This document shows positions 18,342 through 26,835 of a stretch of DNA of 64,000 bases, piece after piece. The position numbers and the translations under genes were made by a program. The notes below the pieces were generated by a model, which searched no databases, had not been told where the DNA came from, and saw nothing but the letters and a program-made list of their open reading frames with translations. Source of the DNA: CAVOEB01 sp965249645 (lineage in GTDB: Bacteria; Pseudomonadota; Alphaproteobacteria; UBA828; JAPUJA01). The stretch spans positions 186,001-250,000 of the forward strand of contig CBDFML010000008.1 in NCBI GenBank assembly GCA_965249645.1. The letters run 5' to 3'. Numbering within the stretch: the stretch's first letter is position 1; every line of letters begins with the position of its first letter.

Positions 18342-18360
18342 TTTTTTTCGTTTGGCTACA
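18342..18360 (-). repeat. Right terminal inverted repeat
   Basis: Read on the minus strand: TGTAGCCAAACGAAAAAAA. It matches the left end at 16 of 19 positions and ends exactly at the second ACCAG. Confidence 0.85.
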
Positions 18361-18365
18361 ACCAG
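18361..18365 (+). repeat. Right target-site duplication ACCAG
   Basis: Second copy of the 5-bp duplication flanking the element, matching 12288-12292. Confidence 0.85.
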
Positions 18366-18884
18366 GAACGCGAGGCGCGCGGCCAGATGGCCATCGACAT
18401 GGGGGTCGGGTTGAACACCGACGAGATCGTTTCGGGCAACATCGGCTCGCCCAAACGGATGGACTACACGGTGATCGGCGACGGCGTGAACTTGGCGGCA
18501 CGCCTGGAGAGCGCCTGCAAGCAGTATGCCGCGCGCATCCTGATCAGCGAGAACACGTACAAGAAGCTGCGCGGCACCTACCGTTCACGCGAAGTCGATA
18601 AGGTCGTCGTCAAGGGCAAAACCGAGCCGGTCGGGGTTTACGAGGTTCTCGACTACCACATCGACGACACCTTCCCCAATCTCATGGGGGTGCTCAACCA
18701 GTTCCAGAGCGGGCTGGAGCGTTATCGTGCCGGCGCCTGGGACGAGGCGGTATCGGCATTTCAGGAGGGTCTTGTGCTCAATCCCGACGACAAACTTTCG
18801 CAGATTTATATCGAGCGCTGCGAACACCTCAAGGCCAATCCTCCGGACGACTGGAACGGCGTCTGGGTGATGACTTCGAAGTAA
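18366..18884 (+). pseudogene. Class III nucleotide cyclase, 3' part (interrupted)
   Basis: Continuation of the cyclase gene cut at 12292. It opens with EREARGQMAIDMGVGLNTDE and carries the rest of the catalytic domain: IVSGNIGSPKRMDYTVIGDG, VNLAARLES and the KTEPVGVYEVLD end typical of CYCc domains. About 80 further residues follow, with a TPR-like segment (RYRAGAWDEAVSAFQEGLVL, NPDDKLSQIYIERCEHL), stop at 18884. The frame matches the 5' part exactly once the element and one ACCAG are removed. No start signal of its own is evident, so a functional cyclase cannot be made from this allele. Confidence 0.88.
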
Positions 18885-18901
18885 TTCCGCGTTTCGGCGG
18901 C

Positions 18902-19111
18902 TTAATGCAGTGCTGCCAGAACCGGTTTGACGTGCACCGGCGCGGCCATTTCCCGGATCGTATCGAGGACGTTGATCCAGTCGTTTCGGCCCTCGTTGTC
19001 GCCGGCAGAATTCAGGGCCTGGGCTCGGCCGTCGGCCAGCTGCGACGCTCGCGCACCGTGCCGGGTGATCATCAGCCGTGCCACTTTGTAGCTATCCAGA
19101 TCGGAAATCAT
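18902..19111 (-). CDS. Small conserved alphaproteobacterial protein (DUF6961-like)
   Basis: 69 residues: MISDLDSYKVARLMITRHGA, then ASQLADGRAQALNSAGDNEG, RNDWINVLDTIREMAA. Small proteins with this start (a D-x-Y-x-x-A, then I-x-x-HG pattern, then a central AGD-x-x-G-R-x-x-W) are common in alphaproteobacteria and often annotated DUF6961 or hypothetical. Function unknown; no signal peptide or membrane segment. It converges with the interrupted cyclase, with 17 bases between them. Confidence 0.65.
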   Translation of the reverse strand: MISDLDSYKVARLMITRHGARASQLADGRAQALNSAGDNEGRNDWINVLDTIREMAAPVHVKPVLAALH

Positions 19112-19284
19112 GGTTGACGCTCCGCGCTAATCCGTTAACCAGATTTCACCATGCAAGATGCGTGCCGGGCGGGATGTGACGGCGCTCACAGGATGAGAAA
19201 GAATCTTTTGTGGCGGCGCACGGCACAGGCGGAGCGAGCCCGATTCAGCTTGTTTCCTTGCCTGCGTGGGCGTAATTCGGATCG

Positions 19285-20175
19285 ATGAAACTGCCCCTCG
19301 AACGACACGACCCCGTCGCTCCGTCCGCCCGGGGCATCGTCTATTTCCTTGTCGCGTCCGTGCTGTTCATCGCGATGGATTCGGTGGCCAAGCATCTCAC
19401 TGGCGAGCTCAACGCCGTCATGGCGGTGTGGGGACGCTATGTCTTTCACCTCGTCTTTGCGTCGCTGATTTTCGCCACCGGGCGGTTCGGGCGGATCGGC
19501 TGGACCGCCCAGCCGGGCCTGCAGATCGGTCGTTCCCTGCTACTCACGGGCGCCACGCTCTCGTTCTTCATCATGCTGAGCCACATGCCGCTGGCTGATT
19601 CCGTGGCGCTGTCCTACGTCTCGCCGATCATCCTTACGGTTCTCGGTGCGTTGATCCTGCGCGAGAAGGTGGGACCGCGCCGCTGGGCGGCGGTCATCGT
19701 CGGCTTCATCGGCGCCATGATCATCATCCAGCCGGGCTTCGGCAGTTTTCACTGGGCTGCGCCGCTGGGGCTCGTCACCGCATTTTGCTTTGCACTCTAC
19801 GCGATTGTGACGCGCATGCTCTCGGGCCGGGATTCGTCCGCCACGACGATCTTCTACACCGCACTGGTGGGCGCCGTGGTAATGAGCGCCGTCGCGCCGT
19901 TCTTCTGGATCTGGCCCAGCCTCGAAGCCTGGGGGTTTCTCGCTCTGCTCGGCTTGCTTGGCGCGGTCTCGCACCTGCTGTTCATCAAGGCGCTCGACCA
20001 CGCCTCGGCCTCGGGTCTTGCGCCGTACGGCTATATCGATCTGATCTGGGCGGGCCTGTTCGGCATTGTCGTGTTCGGCGATTTCCCCGGACCCTGGACC
20101 CTTGTCGGCGCGGCGGTCGTCGCGGCGAGCGGGCTCTACATCTTTTACCGCGAACGGCGCACGGCGCGTGCCTAG
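19285..20175 (+). CDS. EamA/DMT-family transporter
   Basis: 296-residue membrane protein of the drug/metabolite transporter superfamily with ten expected transmembrane segments in two EamA repeats. Features include GIVYFLVASVLFIAMDSVAK at the start, SHMPLADSVALSYVSPII in the first repeat and LFIKALDHASASGLAPYGYI in the second. Such proteins export amino acids or metabolites; the substrate cannot be read from sequence. ATG at 19285 begins MKLPLERHDPV just before the first segment. It overlaps the 3' end of the opposite-strand cyclodeaminase gene by 4 bases. Confidence 0.88.
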   Translation: MKLPLERHDPVAPSARGIVYFLVASVLFIAMDSVAKHLTGELNAVMAVWGRYVFHLVFASLIFATGRFGRIGWTAQPGLQIGRSLLLTGATLSFFIMLSHMPLADSVALSYVSPIILTVLGALILREKVGPRRWAAVIVGFIGAMIIIQPGFGSFHWAAPLGLVTAFCFALYAIVTRMLSGRDSSATTIFYTALVGAVVMSAVAPFFWIWPSLEAWGFLALLGLLGAVSHLLFIKALDHASASGLAPYGYIDLIWAGLFGIVVFGDFPGPWTLVGAAVVAASGLYIFYRERRTARA

Positions 20176-21096
20176 CTGCGTTCTGCGACCAGCACCGCGG
20201 CGGCGAAATCTTCGAGCGCCGTGCCTGTCGACTTGAACAGGGTGATCTCCGCCGCGTCTTCCCGGCCTGCCGCCTCGCCGCGCGTGAGCGCAAACAGATC
20301 GCCCCGGATATCGCTCTCGGCGATCACACCGCGCGCCAGCGGATCGACCATGTCGCCCGCCTCCGTCAGCGCACCCTCGCGGGTGTCCACGTAGAGCCGG
20401 GCGCGGCGCACCGCCTCGTCGTCGGCTTCGCGCATGGAGGGACGGAAGCCGCCGACCAGGTCGAGATGGCAGCCGGGCACCAGCCAGGTACCCCGGATCA
20501 ACGGTTCGTGGGTCAGCGTCGCGTAGCAAACGATGTCCGCCGCACGCACCGCCGCCTCAAGGTCGGTGACCGCGTTGACCCGCCGTTCCGGCCGGTCGAG
20601 CCGCGCCGCCAACGCAACCGCCTTCTCCGGGTTGCGGCCCCATACCGCTACTTCGGCCAACGGGCGGTGCACGCCGTGGGCCTCGATCAACTCGGGCGCG
20701 AGCGCCCCGGTGCCGACCATGACGAGGCGGCGCCGCGAGATAACCCGCCGCCAGCGCCGACGCCGCGGCGGTGCGCCGCCGTGTCAGGCTGGGCCCGTCG
20801 ATCACCGCGACCGGCGTGCCGGTTTCGCCGTCGAGCAGCAAATAGAGCCCCATCACCGAGGGCAGGTCGTGCGCGCTGTTCGAGGGAAACACCGTCGCGG
20901 CCTTGAGGCCGATATGGCGGCCCGCCTGCCACGCGGGCATCAGCAGCAAGGTCGCGTCTGCGGCTCCGGGCACCGGGATTGTGTGGTGGTGGCGCAACGG
21001 CGTTGCGACCCCGTCGCGAAACGCCTCGCGCAGCCGCTCGATCAGTGCGCCGTAGTCGAGGGCGGCAACGACCGCGTCGGCATCGATCCGGCGCGT
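20172..21096 (-). pseudogene. Ornithine cyclodeaminase/mu-crystallin family, frameshifted
   Basis: NAD(P)-dependent family that includes ornithine cyclodeaminase and ketimine reductases. The 5' part carries RIDADAVVAALDYGALIERL, PLRHHHTIPVPGAADATLLL and GLKAATVFPSNS. The 3' part carries the Rossmann motif MVGTGALAPELIEAH, then VWGRNPEKAVALAARL and the GSFRPSMREAD-like segment GGFRPSMREADDEAV. The two parts lie in different frames. The break is near 20740, between GYLA and RRLVMVGTG, explained by one extra base or two lost bases. No ATG, GTG or TTG exists between the in-frame TAA at 21112 and the conserved N-terminus. The best start is ACG at 21096, with GAGG 5 bases upstream. Either decay or sequence error. 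Confidence 0.72.
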
Positions 21097-21111
21097 CGTT
21101 CCCTCGGGCCG

Positions 21112-21459
21112 TTAGAGAATGGCGAGAACGGATTCGGGCGGACGACCGAGCGCGGCCTTACCCTGGGCCAGCACGATAGGGCGTTCGATCAGAATCGGGT
21201 CGGCGATCATCGCTGCGATCAGGGCGTCGCGCGACAGGCCGGGATCGTCGAGCCTGTTGGCGGCGTACTCCGCTTCTTTCTTGCGCATGAGCTCGCGCGG
21301 CTCGAGCCCTAGCAGGGCGAGGATCCGGCCCAGCGTCGCCGCGTCGGGCGGCGTCTTGAGATACTCGACGATCTCGGGCGCAATTCCGCGCGCCTGGAGA
21401 AGCTCCAGAGTCTGGCGCGATTTCGAGCAGCGCGGGTTGTGATAGACGGTCACGCTCAT
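21112..21459 (-). CDS. arsC: Arsenate reductase (glutaredoxin-coupled, ArsC/YfgD family)
   Basis: 115-residue thioredoxin-fold protein. ATG at 21459 starts MSVTVYHNPRCSKSRQTLEL, with the catalytic cysteine in NPRCSKSR. The conserved arginine and helix motifs LLGLEPRELMRKKEAEY and the D-P-x-L-I-E-R-P-I-V segment (DPILIERPIVLAQGKAALGR) are complete. This family reduces arsenate with glutathione/glutaredoxin; many members of this branch (YfgD-like) have unproven roles. No arsenite pump or ArsR is adjacent. It reads toward the cyclodeaminase gene and may share its transcript. Confidence 0.88.
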   Translation of the reverse strand: MSVTVYHNPRCSKSRQTLELLQARGIAPEIVEYLKTPPDAATLGRILALLGLEPRELMRKKEAEYAANRLDDPGLSRDALIAAMIADPILIERPIVLAQGKAALGRPPESVLAIL

Positions 21460-21604
21460 GATCGTCCTCCCATGGCGGGCGGCATCGTGGCATGGGGTCA
21501 TGGACCTGTCCAGATTGCCCGTCGCGCGGGACGGGGATTAGGCCTTTCGGCAAATCGGCCGGCTCACTATATTGACGCCCAAACACAAATCGCCAGACAG
21601 AACC

Positions 21605-22861
21605 ATGGACAACTCTCAACGCCTCGCCCAGCACATCGCATCGTTTTTTGGCGACGCCACGTGGATTTATCCCGTCGTCATGCTCGGTGCGGCGGCGCTG
21701 GCCTATTTCCTCGTGCGCTATCTCTTGGTCCCGTTGGCCAATCACGCTATCGACCGGGTCCAGGACCAATGGGATGAGCTGCTCGCAAAGCGTGGTGTGT
21801 TCAACCTGCTGGCGTTGCTTGGCCCGGCGCTGATTCTTTACGTCGGGATCAGCTATTACCCTGAGTTTGGCGGCCTGGTCCGCCGCGCCATCCTGGCATT
21901 TTCCGTTCTCATGGTGATCCTGTCCCTGGGCCGCCTGCTCACCGCGGCCACCGACATCTACCAGCTCTACCCGATCTCGACCGAGCGCCCCATCAAAGGC
22001 TATATTCAGCTCGCCAAGCTGGTGCTCTACCTGCTCGGTGCCATCCTTGTCGTCTGCGTCGTCATCGATCGCTCGCCCTGGGGAATCCTGGGCGGGCTGG
22101 GCGCGATGACGGCGGTGCTCCTTCTTGTCTTCCGCGACACCATCCTGTCCTTCATCGCGGGCATCCAACTCGGCTCGAACGATCTGGTTCGCAAGGGCGA
22201 TTGGATCGAGATGCCTCAGTACGGGGCCGACGGCGACGTCGTCGATATCGCGCTCCACACTGTCAAGGTACGCAACTGGGACAACACCTACGTCACCATC
22301 CCGACATACAAGATGATGGAAAGCTCGTTCAAGAACTGGCGTGGCATGAGCGAGTCGGGCGGGCGGCGGATTAAGCGCAGCCTGTTGCTCGACCAAACCA
22401 GCATTCGCTTTTGCGACGACGCGATGATCGAGCGTTTCAAGGGCTTTAAGCGGCTTGCCCCCTATATCGAGCGCAAGCAGCAAGAACTCGTCCAGGCCAA
22501 CGCCGGGCTCGGCGCCGACCAGATCGCAGCGTTGCCGCTCAACCGCCGGGCGCTGACAAATCTCGGCAGCTTCCGCGCCTATTGCCAAGCCTATATCGAG
22601 GAGAACGAAAAGCTGCACAAGACCATGACCCTGATGGTCCGCCAGCTCGCCCCCACCGCCGACGGCCTGCCTCTAGAGATCTACGCGTTTTCGAACGACA
22701 CCGCATGGGTCAGCTTCGAGGGCATCCAGGCCGATATATTCGACCATCTCCTGGCCGTGCTGCCCTTCTTTGAGCTTCGCGTCTTCCAGCATCCGACGGG
22801 CGGAGATTTCCGCACCCTTGGCGGGCCGCGAGGCGACGAGGGTGCATCGGCGTCCAGTTGA
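21605..22861 (+). CDS. MscS-type mechanosensitive channel, YbdG-like
   Basis: 418-residue inner-membrane protein. Several transmembrane segments lie in the first 170 residues (MLGAAALAYFLVRYLLVPLA; LFGPALILYV-type and VVCVVIDRSPWGILGGLGAM). The MscS pore-lining/beta-domain motif follows: LLVFRDTILSFIAGIQLGSN, DLVRKGDWIEMPQYGADGDV, VDIALHTVKVRNWDNTYVTI. The long C-terminal domain with KNWRGMSESGGRRIKRSL is diagnostic of the YbdG subgroup, which responds to hypo-osmotic shock. ATG at 21605 (MDNSQRLAQ) is chosen to match family length. No strong ribosome site is visible. Confidence 0.88.
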   Translation: MDNSQRLAQHIASFFGDATWIYPVVMLGAAALAYFLVRYLLVPLANHAIDRVQDQWDELLAKRGVFNLLALLGPALILYVGISYYPEFGGLVRRAILAFSVLMVILSLGRLLTAATDIYQLYPISTERPIKGYIQLAKLVLYLLGAILVVCVVIDRSPWGILGGLGAMTAVLLLVFRDTILSFIAGIQLGSNDLVRKGDWIEMPQYGADGDVVDIALHTVKVRNWDNTYVTIPTYKMMESSFKNWRGMSESGGRRIKRSLLLDQTSIRFCDDAMIERFKGFKRLAPYIERKQQELVQANAGLGADQIAALPLNRRALTNLGSFRAYCQAYIEENEKLHKTMTLMVRQLAPTADGLPLEIYAFSNDTAWVSFEGIQADIFDHLLAVLPFFELRVFQHPTGGDFRTLGGPRGDEGASASS

Positions 22862-22871
22862 CAAAGCCCAT

Positions 22872-23663
22872 ATGATCGCCTCACCCCGCCGTTTCGGCGC
22901 CGTCAACTGGCTCGGCCTGCAGACCCTCTACGTCAAGGAAGTGCGCCGCTTTATGAAGGTCTTCCTGCAGACCGTGGCGGCGCCCGCCGCGACGGCGCTG
23001 TTGTTTCTCGCCATTTTTGCCCTGGCCCTTGGCGGCGCGGTGCGCCAGATCGCGGGCGTTCCCTTCCTCGAGTTCCTGGCGCCGGGCCTGATCATGATGG
23101 CGATGGTCCAGAATGCCTTCGCCAACACCTCCTCGACGGTCATCGTCGCCAAGATGCAGGGCAACGTTATCGATTTCGTCATGCCGCCGCTCAGCCCCGC
23201 CGAGCTGCAACTCGGCCTGGTCGCCGGAGCGGTTACCCGCGCGCTGCTCATCGGGTTGCTGCTGTCGCTCCTGATGCTGCCCTTCGTCGATCTAGAGCTG
23301 CGCCATCTGGGGTTTCTTGTCTTTCATGCCGTCACCGCCTCGACGGCGCTTGCCTTGGTCGGCTTGATGACGGGGATCTGGGCGGCGAAATTCGACCATG
23401 TCGCGACCATCCAGAACTTCGTGGTCATGCCGCTGGCCTTCCTCTCGGGCACCTTTTATTCGGTCCAGCAATTGCCGCCCACCTTCTACACCATCAGCCA
23501 GTTCAACCCGTTCTTCTACATGATCGACGGCTTTCGCCACGGCTTCATCGACCATGCCGACGGCACGCCCTGGGTCGGCCTCGCGGTCATGGCCGGGCTC
23601 ACGGCGGTGCTCTGGATTGCGTGTCACCGGATGATCGCCTCGGGCTACAAGATCAAGGCCTGA
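22872..23663 (+). CDS. ABC-2 type transporter permease
   Basis: 263-residue membrane component of an ABC exporter. ATG at 22872 gives MIASPRRFGAVNWLGLQTLY, then VKEVRRFMKVFLQTVAAPAA, and about six hydrophobic segments. The ABC-2 signature LAFLSGTFYSVQQLPPTFYT with NPFFYMIDGFRHGF lies near the C-terminus, as in NodJ/YadH-like permeases. The matching ATPase would normally be next to it, but none is in this window, so it must be encoded elsewhere. It starts 10 bases after the MscS gene, so the two are probably co-transcribed. Confidence 0.87.
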   Translation: MIASPRRFGAVNWLGLQTLYVKEVRRFMKVFLQTVAAPAATALLFLAIFALALGGAVRQIAGVPFLEFLAPGLIMMAMVQNAFANTSSTVIVAKMQGNVIDFVMPPLSPAELQLGLVAGAVTRALLIGLLLSLLMLPFVDLELRHLGFLVFHAVTASTALALVGLMTGIWAAKFDHVATIQNFVVMPLAFLSGTFYSVQQLPPTFYTISQFNPFFYMIDGFRHGFIDHADGTPWVGLAVMAGLTAVLWIACHRMIASGYKIKA

Positions 23664-23772
23664 AACCGGGCCCTGCGCCGTCGTTGACAGCTCGCGGCCT
23701 TGGGCAGATACTTCCCCGCTTTCCGCGCCCGTTCAAGCCTTTGCGCGCCCTTGCGGCGGTGGAGAGTTAATC

Positions 23773-24951
23773 GTGATTCCTGCTCTGATGCCCCTTCATG
23801 TGCGACCCGATCTCGTCTTCGAGCGGGGTGAGGGCTGCTACCTGTTCGCCGCCGACGGCACGCGCTACCTCGATTTCATCTGCGGCATTGGGGTCACCGG
23901 ACTGGGCCATTGCCATCCCCACCTGGTCGCGGCGCTGACCGAGCAGGGAAACAAGGTCTGGCATAACTCGAACCTGTTCCGCATCGCCGGCCAGGAACGG
24001 CTGGCCGAACGGTTGGTCGCCGCTACCTTCGCCGACACCGCCTTCTTCTTCAATTCGGGCAGCGAGGCCATCGAGTGCTCCATCAAGATGGTGCGCAAGC
24101 ACCACGATACGGTGGGCAACCCAGGACGCTACCGGATCGTCACCTTCGAAGGCGCTTTCCACGGTCGTACCATGGCGGCGATTTCCGCAGGACGGCAGGT
24201 CAAGTATTCCGAGGGTTTCGAACCGCTGCTCGACGGCTTCGACCAGGTCCCGTTCAGCGATCTCGACGCCGTGCGCGCCGCGCTTGGGCCCGAAACTGCG
24301 GGGATTTTGGTTGAACCGGTGCAGGGCGAGGGCGGTATCCTCCCCGCGGACGACGCCTTTTTGTCCGGGCTGCGTCAAATCGCGGACGAGCACGGCTTGC
24401 TTTTGGTGTTCGACGAGGTGCAGTGCGGCATGGGCCGGACCGGTAAGCTGCTCGCGCACGAATGGTCCGGGGTCGAGCCGGACATCGCGGCGGTCGCCAA
24501 GGCGCTGGGCGGCGGCTTTCCCGTTGGTGCCTGCCTCGCGAAAGAGGCCCCGGCCAGTGCCATGACCGTGGGCAGCCACGGCACCACCTTCGGTGGCAAC
24601 CCTTTGGCCATGGCCGTGGCCAATGCGGTGCTCGACGTCTTTCTCGGCGACGGCTTCCTCGCCCACGTCTGCGAGATGGCGGATCTGTTTCATGGCCGGC
24701 TCGAACGCGTCGTCGCAGGCAATTCCTCGCTGTTCGAGAGTGTGCGCGGAAAGGGCCTGATGCTTGGGCTGAAATGCTGCGACGACGTCGCCAACATCGA
24801 TCTTCTGGTTGCGCTCCGCGAGCGGGGCCTGCTGGCCGGTCCGGCGGGCGATAATGTCCTGCGCTTCCTGCCGCCGCTCATCATCGAGTCCGCCCAGATC
24901 GACGAAGCGCTCGATATCCTGGAGACTGCCTGCGCGGAATTCCGCGGATGA
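23773..24951 (+). CDS. argD: Acetylornithine aminotransferase
   Basis: 392-residue class-III PLP aminotransferase that converts N-acetylglutamate semialdehyde to N-acetylornithine in arginine biosynthesis. Motifs include YLDFICGIGVTGLGHCHPHL, the PLP phosphate-binding FNSGSEAIE, FHGRTMAAISA, the aspartate motif LLLVFDEVQCGMGRTGKLLA and the Schiff-base lysine in DIAAVAKALGGGFPVGACLA. GTG at 23773 is used, with GGAGAG 6 bases upstream. It overlaps argF by 4 bases (ATGA), so translation is coupled. Confidence 0.95.
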   Translation: MIPALMPLHVRPDLVFERGEGCYLFAADGTRYLDFICGIGVTGLGHCHPHLVAALTEQGNKVWHNSNLFRIAGQERLAERLVAATFADTAFFFNSGSEAIECSIKMVRKHHDTVGNPGRYRIVTFEGAFHGRTMAAISAGRQVKYSEGFEPLLDGFDQVPFSDLDAVRAALGPETAGILVEPVQGEGGILPADDAFLSGLRQIADEHGLLLVFDEVQCGMGRTGKLLAHEWSGVEPDIAAVAKALGGGFPVGACLAKEAPASAMTVGSHGTTFGGNPLAMAVANAVLDVFLGDGFLAHVCEMADLFHGRLERVVAGNSSLFESVRGKGLMLGLKCCDDVANIDLLVALRERGLLAGPAGDNVLRFLPPLIIESAQIDEALDILETACAEFRG

Positions 24952-25853
24952 GCGAACTCCGTCATTTTCTCGATCTCGACGAGCTCGCGCCCGACACGCT
25001 GCGGCGAATCCTCGATCTCGGCCTCGGTTTCAAGAAAGCAACGATCGAGCCCGCTCGCCCACTCGAGGGCAAGTCGCTGGCGATGATCTTCGAGAAGCCA
25101 TCGACCCGCACCCGCGTGTCGTTTGAGCTCGGCATGAAGACGCTGGGCGGCGACGTCGTCATGCTAAGTACGACCGACACCCAACTTGGGCGCGGCGAAA
25201 CCGTCGCCGACACCGCGCGCGTGCTCTCACGCTATGTGGATATCATCATGATTCGCGCAACCCGGCATCAGACGCTGCTCGAACTGGCCGGGAATGCCAC
25301 CGTGCCCGTCATCAACGGCCTGACCGACCGTACCCATCCCTGTCAGTTGATGGCCGATGTCATGACCTTCGAGCAACATCAGGGGCCGATTGCGGGCAAG
25401 ACGGTCGCTTGGGTGGGCGACGGCAACAACATGGCCGCTTCGTGGATCCATGCGGCAGCGCGCTTCGAGTTTGAACTCCGCCTGGCCTGTCCTGCGGCGT
25501 TGAGCCCGCCCGACGAAATCGTCAATTGGGCGCAGGCCGAGGGTGCTGCGGTGCGGGTGACCGACAATGTCGACGAGGCAGTTGCCGGCGCGGACTGCGT
25601 GGTTACCGACACCTGGGTATCCATGAGCGACGGGCCCCGCTCGAACGTCGAGGCGCTGCTCGGACCCTACCAGGTCGATGCCGCGCTGATGGTCCGGGCA
25701 AAGCCGTCGGCCATCTTCATGCATTGTTTGCCGGCCAAACGGGGCAAGGAGGTCACCGCAGAGGTGATCGACGGCCCGCAGTCGGTGGTCTGGGACGAGG
25801 CGGAAAACCGGATGCACGCTCAAAAGGGAATTCTCGCCTGGTGTCTGGGTTGA
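24948..25853 (+). CDS. argF: Ornithine carbamoyltransferase
   Basis: 301-residue enzyme that makes citrulline from ornithine and carbamoyl phosphate. The carbamoyl-phosphate loop FEKPSTRTRVSFELGM, the HPCQLMADVMT motif, the ornithine-binding VTDTWVSMSD and the catalytic FMHCLPAKRGKEV are all present. It lies between argD and hslO and overlaps both, the usual alphaproteobacterial argD-argF-hslO order. Carbamoyl phosphate would come from CarAB, also encoded in this window. Confidence 0.96.
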   Translation: MSELRHFLDLDELAPDTLRRILDLGLGFKKATIEPARPLEGKSLAMIFEKPSTRTRVSFELGMKTLGGDVVMLSTTDTQLGRGETVADTARVLSRYVDIIMIRATRHQTLLELAGNATVPVINGLTDRTHPCQLMADVMTFEQHQGPIAGKTVAWVGDGNNMAASWIHAAARFEFELRLACPAALSPPDEIVNWAQAEGAAVRVTDNVDEAVAGADCVVTDTWVSMSDGPRSNVEALLGPYQVDAALMVRAKPSAIFMHCLPAKRGKEVTAEVIDGPQSVVWDEAENRMHAQKGILAWCLG

Positions 25854-26779
25854 CCGACTCGTCTGTCGCGCCGGGCATCGCGGCGGATGGAATCCATCCC
25901 TTTCGCATTGAGGGCCTGCCGGTTCGGGGCCGGTTGGTTCGCCTCTCCACTACGCTCGATCGCGTTCTTTCGCGCCACGACTATCCCGCCCCCGTTGCCG
26001 AATTGCTTGCCGAGGCGATGGTGTTGGCCGTCATGCTCGCCAACGCCATCAAATTCGACGGCGTCTTCATCCTCGAAACCCGGGGTGACGGGCCGGTAAG
26101 GCTGATCGTGGTCGATGTCACCAGCGAGGGTACGCTCCGCGCGACCGCGCAGATCGATCCCGACCGGCTCGAGGCCGTGCTCGGCGAAGGCGGTGTCGCC
26201 CAGGCACCGGTGCCCCGATTGATCGGGGCGGGACAATTGCTGTTCACCGTGGATCAGGGGCCGGAAACGGAACGTTATCAGGGCATTGTCGAGCTCGACG
26301 GGGCCACCCTCGCTGATTGCGCCCATAATTACTTCCGCCAGTCTGAACAGATCGAAACCGGGATCATGCTCGTTGTCGACGTTACCGGATCCGCTGGTCG
26401 GCACGCCGGCGGCCTGATGGTCCAGCGGATGCCCGCGGACGACGGTGCACAGCCGGGGGATAGCGACGACGACGCTTGGCGTCGTTCTTTGATGCTGATG
26501 AGCAGTGCAACCCGCGACGAGCTGCTCGGCCCGGCGCTGGCGCCGCGCGATCTGCTATTTCGGCTGTTTCACGAAGACGGGGTCTGGGTCTACGATCCGT
26601 TCCCGTTGCGATTCTCTTGCCGTTGTTCGCGTGAACGCGTCGAGGCGATGCTCCAGGCCCTTTCGCGCGACGAGGTCGAGACGATGAAGCAGAACGGCCG
26701 GATCGAGGTGGTTTGCGAATTCTGCGGGCGGACAGAAAATTTCGACGTTGCGGCGATCGAGGCCCTTCACGCAGCTTGA
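25841..26779 (+). CDS. hslO: Redox-regulated chaperone Hsp33
   Basis: 312-residue cytoplasmic holdase activated by oxidative stress. The N-terminal domain shows FRIEGLPVRGRLVRLSTTLD and LLAEAMVLAVMLANAIKFDG. The middle has NYFRQSEQIET. The C-terminal zinc switch has CRCSRERVEAML and VVCEFCGRTENFD, the CxC plus CxxC four-cysteine site whose oxidation releases zinc. GTG at 25841 overlaps the end of argF; TTG at 25850 is an alternative. It is last in the argD-argF-hslO run, with a lipoprotein gene 56 bases on. Confidence 0.93.
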   Translation: MSGLTDSSVAPGIAADGIHPFRIEGLPVRGRLVRLSTTLDRVLSRHDYPAPVAELLAEAMVLAVMLANAIKFDGVFILETRGDGPVRLIVVDVTSEGTLRATAQIDPDRLEAVLGEGGVAQAPVPRLIGAGQLLFTVDQGPETERYQGIVELDGATLADCAHNYFRQSEQIETGIMLVVDVTGSAGRHAGGLMVQRMPADDGAQPGDSDDDAWRRSLMLMSSATRDELLGPALAPRDLLFRLFHEDGVWVYDPFPLRFSCRCSRERVEAMLQALSRDEVETMKQNGRIEVVCEFCGRTENFDVAAIEALHAA

Positions 26780-26835
26780 ATCGAGGCAACCCGGATGCCA
26801 CTTTGGTGATAGGATTGCTCGTATCGGAGGTGGCC

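Larger units (their letters stand above)
12293..18360. mobile_element. Mu-type transposable prophage remnant, no transposase
   Basis: A 6,068-bp insertion within the cyclase gene. The ends are TGTAACCAAACGATAATAA on the left and, read inward on the minus strand, TGTAGCCAAACGAAAAAAA on the right (16 of 19 identical). A 5-bp ACCAG duplication flanks it. Three further motifs recur in the same order inward from each end. TG...CA termini, 5-bp duplications and multiple end sites are hallmarks of Mu-like phages. The content is late phage genes only: head morphogenesis, portal fragment, tail-tip fragment, glycine-rich tail protein and a small lipoprotein. No MuA/MuB, repressor or lysis gene is present. 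The J-type tail gene suggests a siphovirus-like transposable phage (B3/D3112 type) rather than Mu itself. It should be immobile unless a related transposase acts in trans. Confidence 0.85.
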
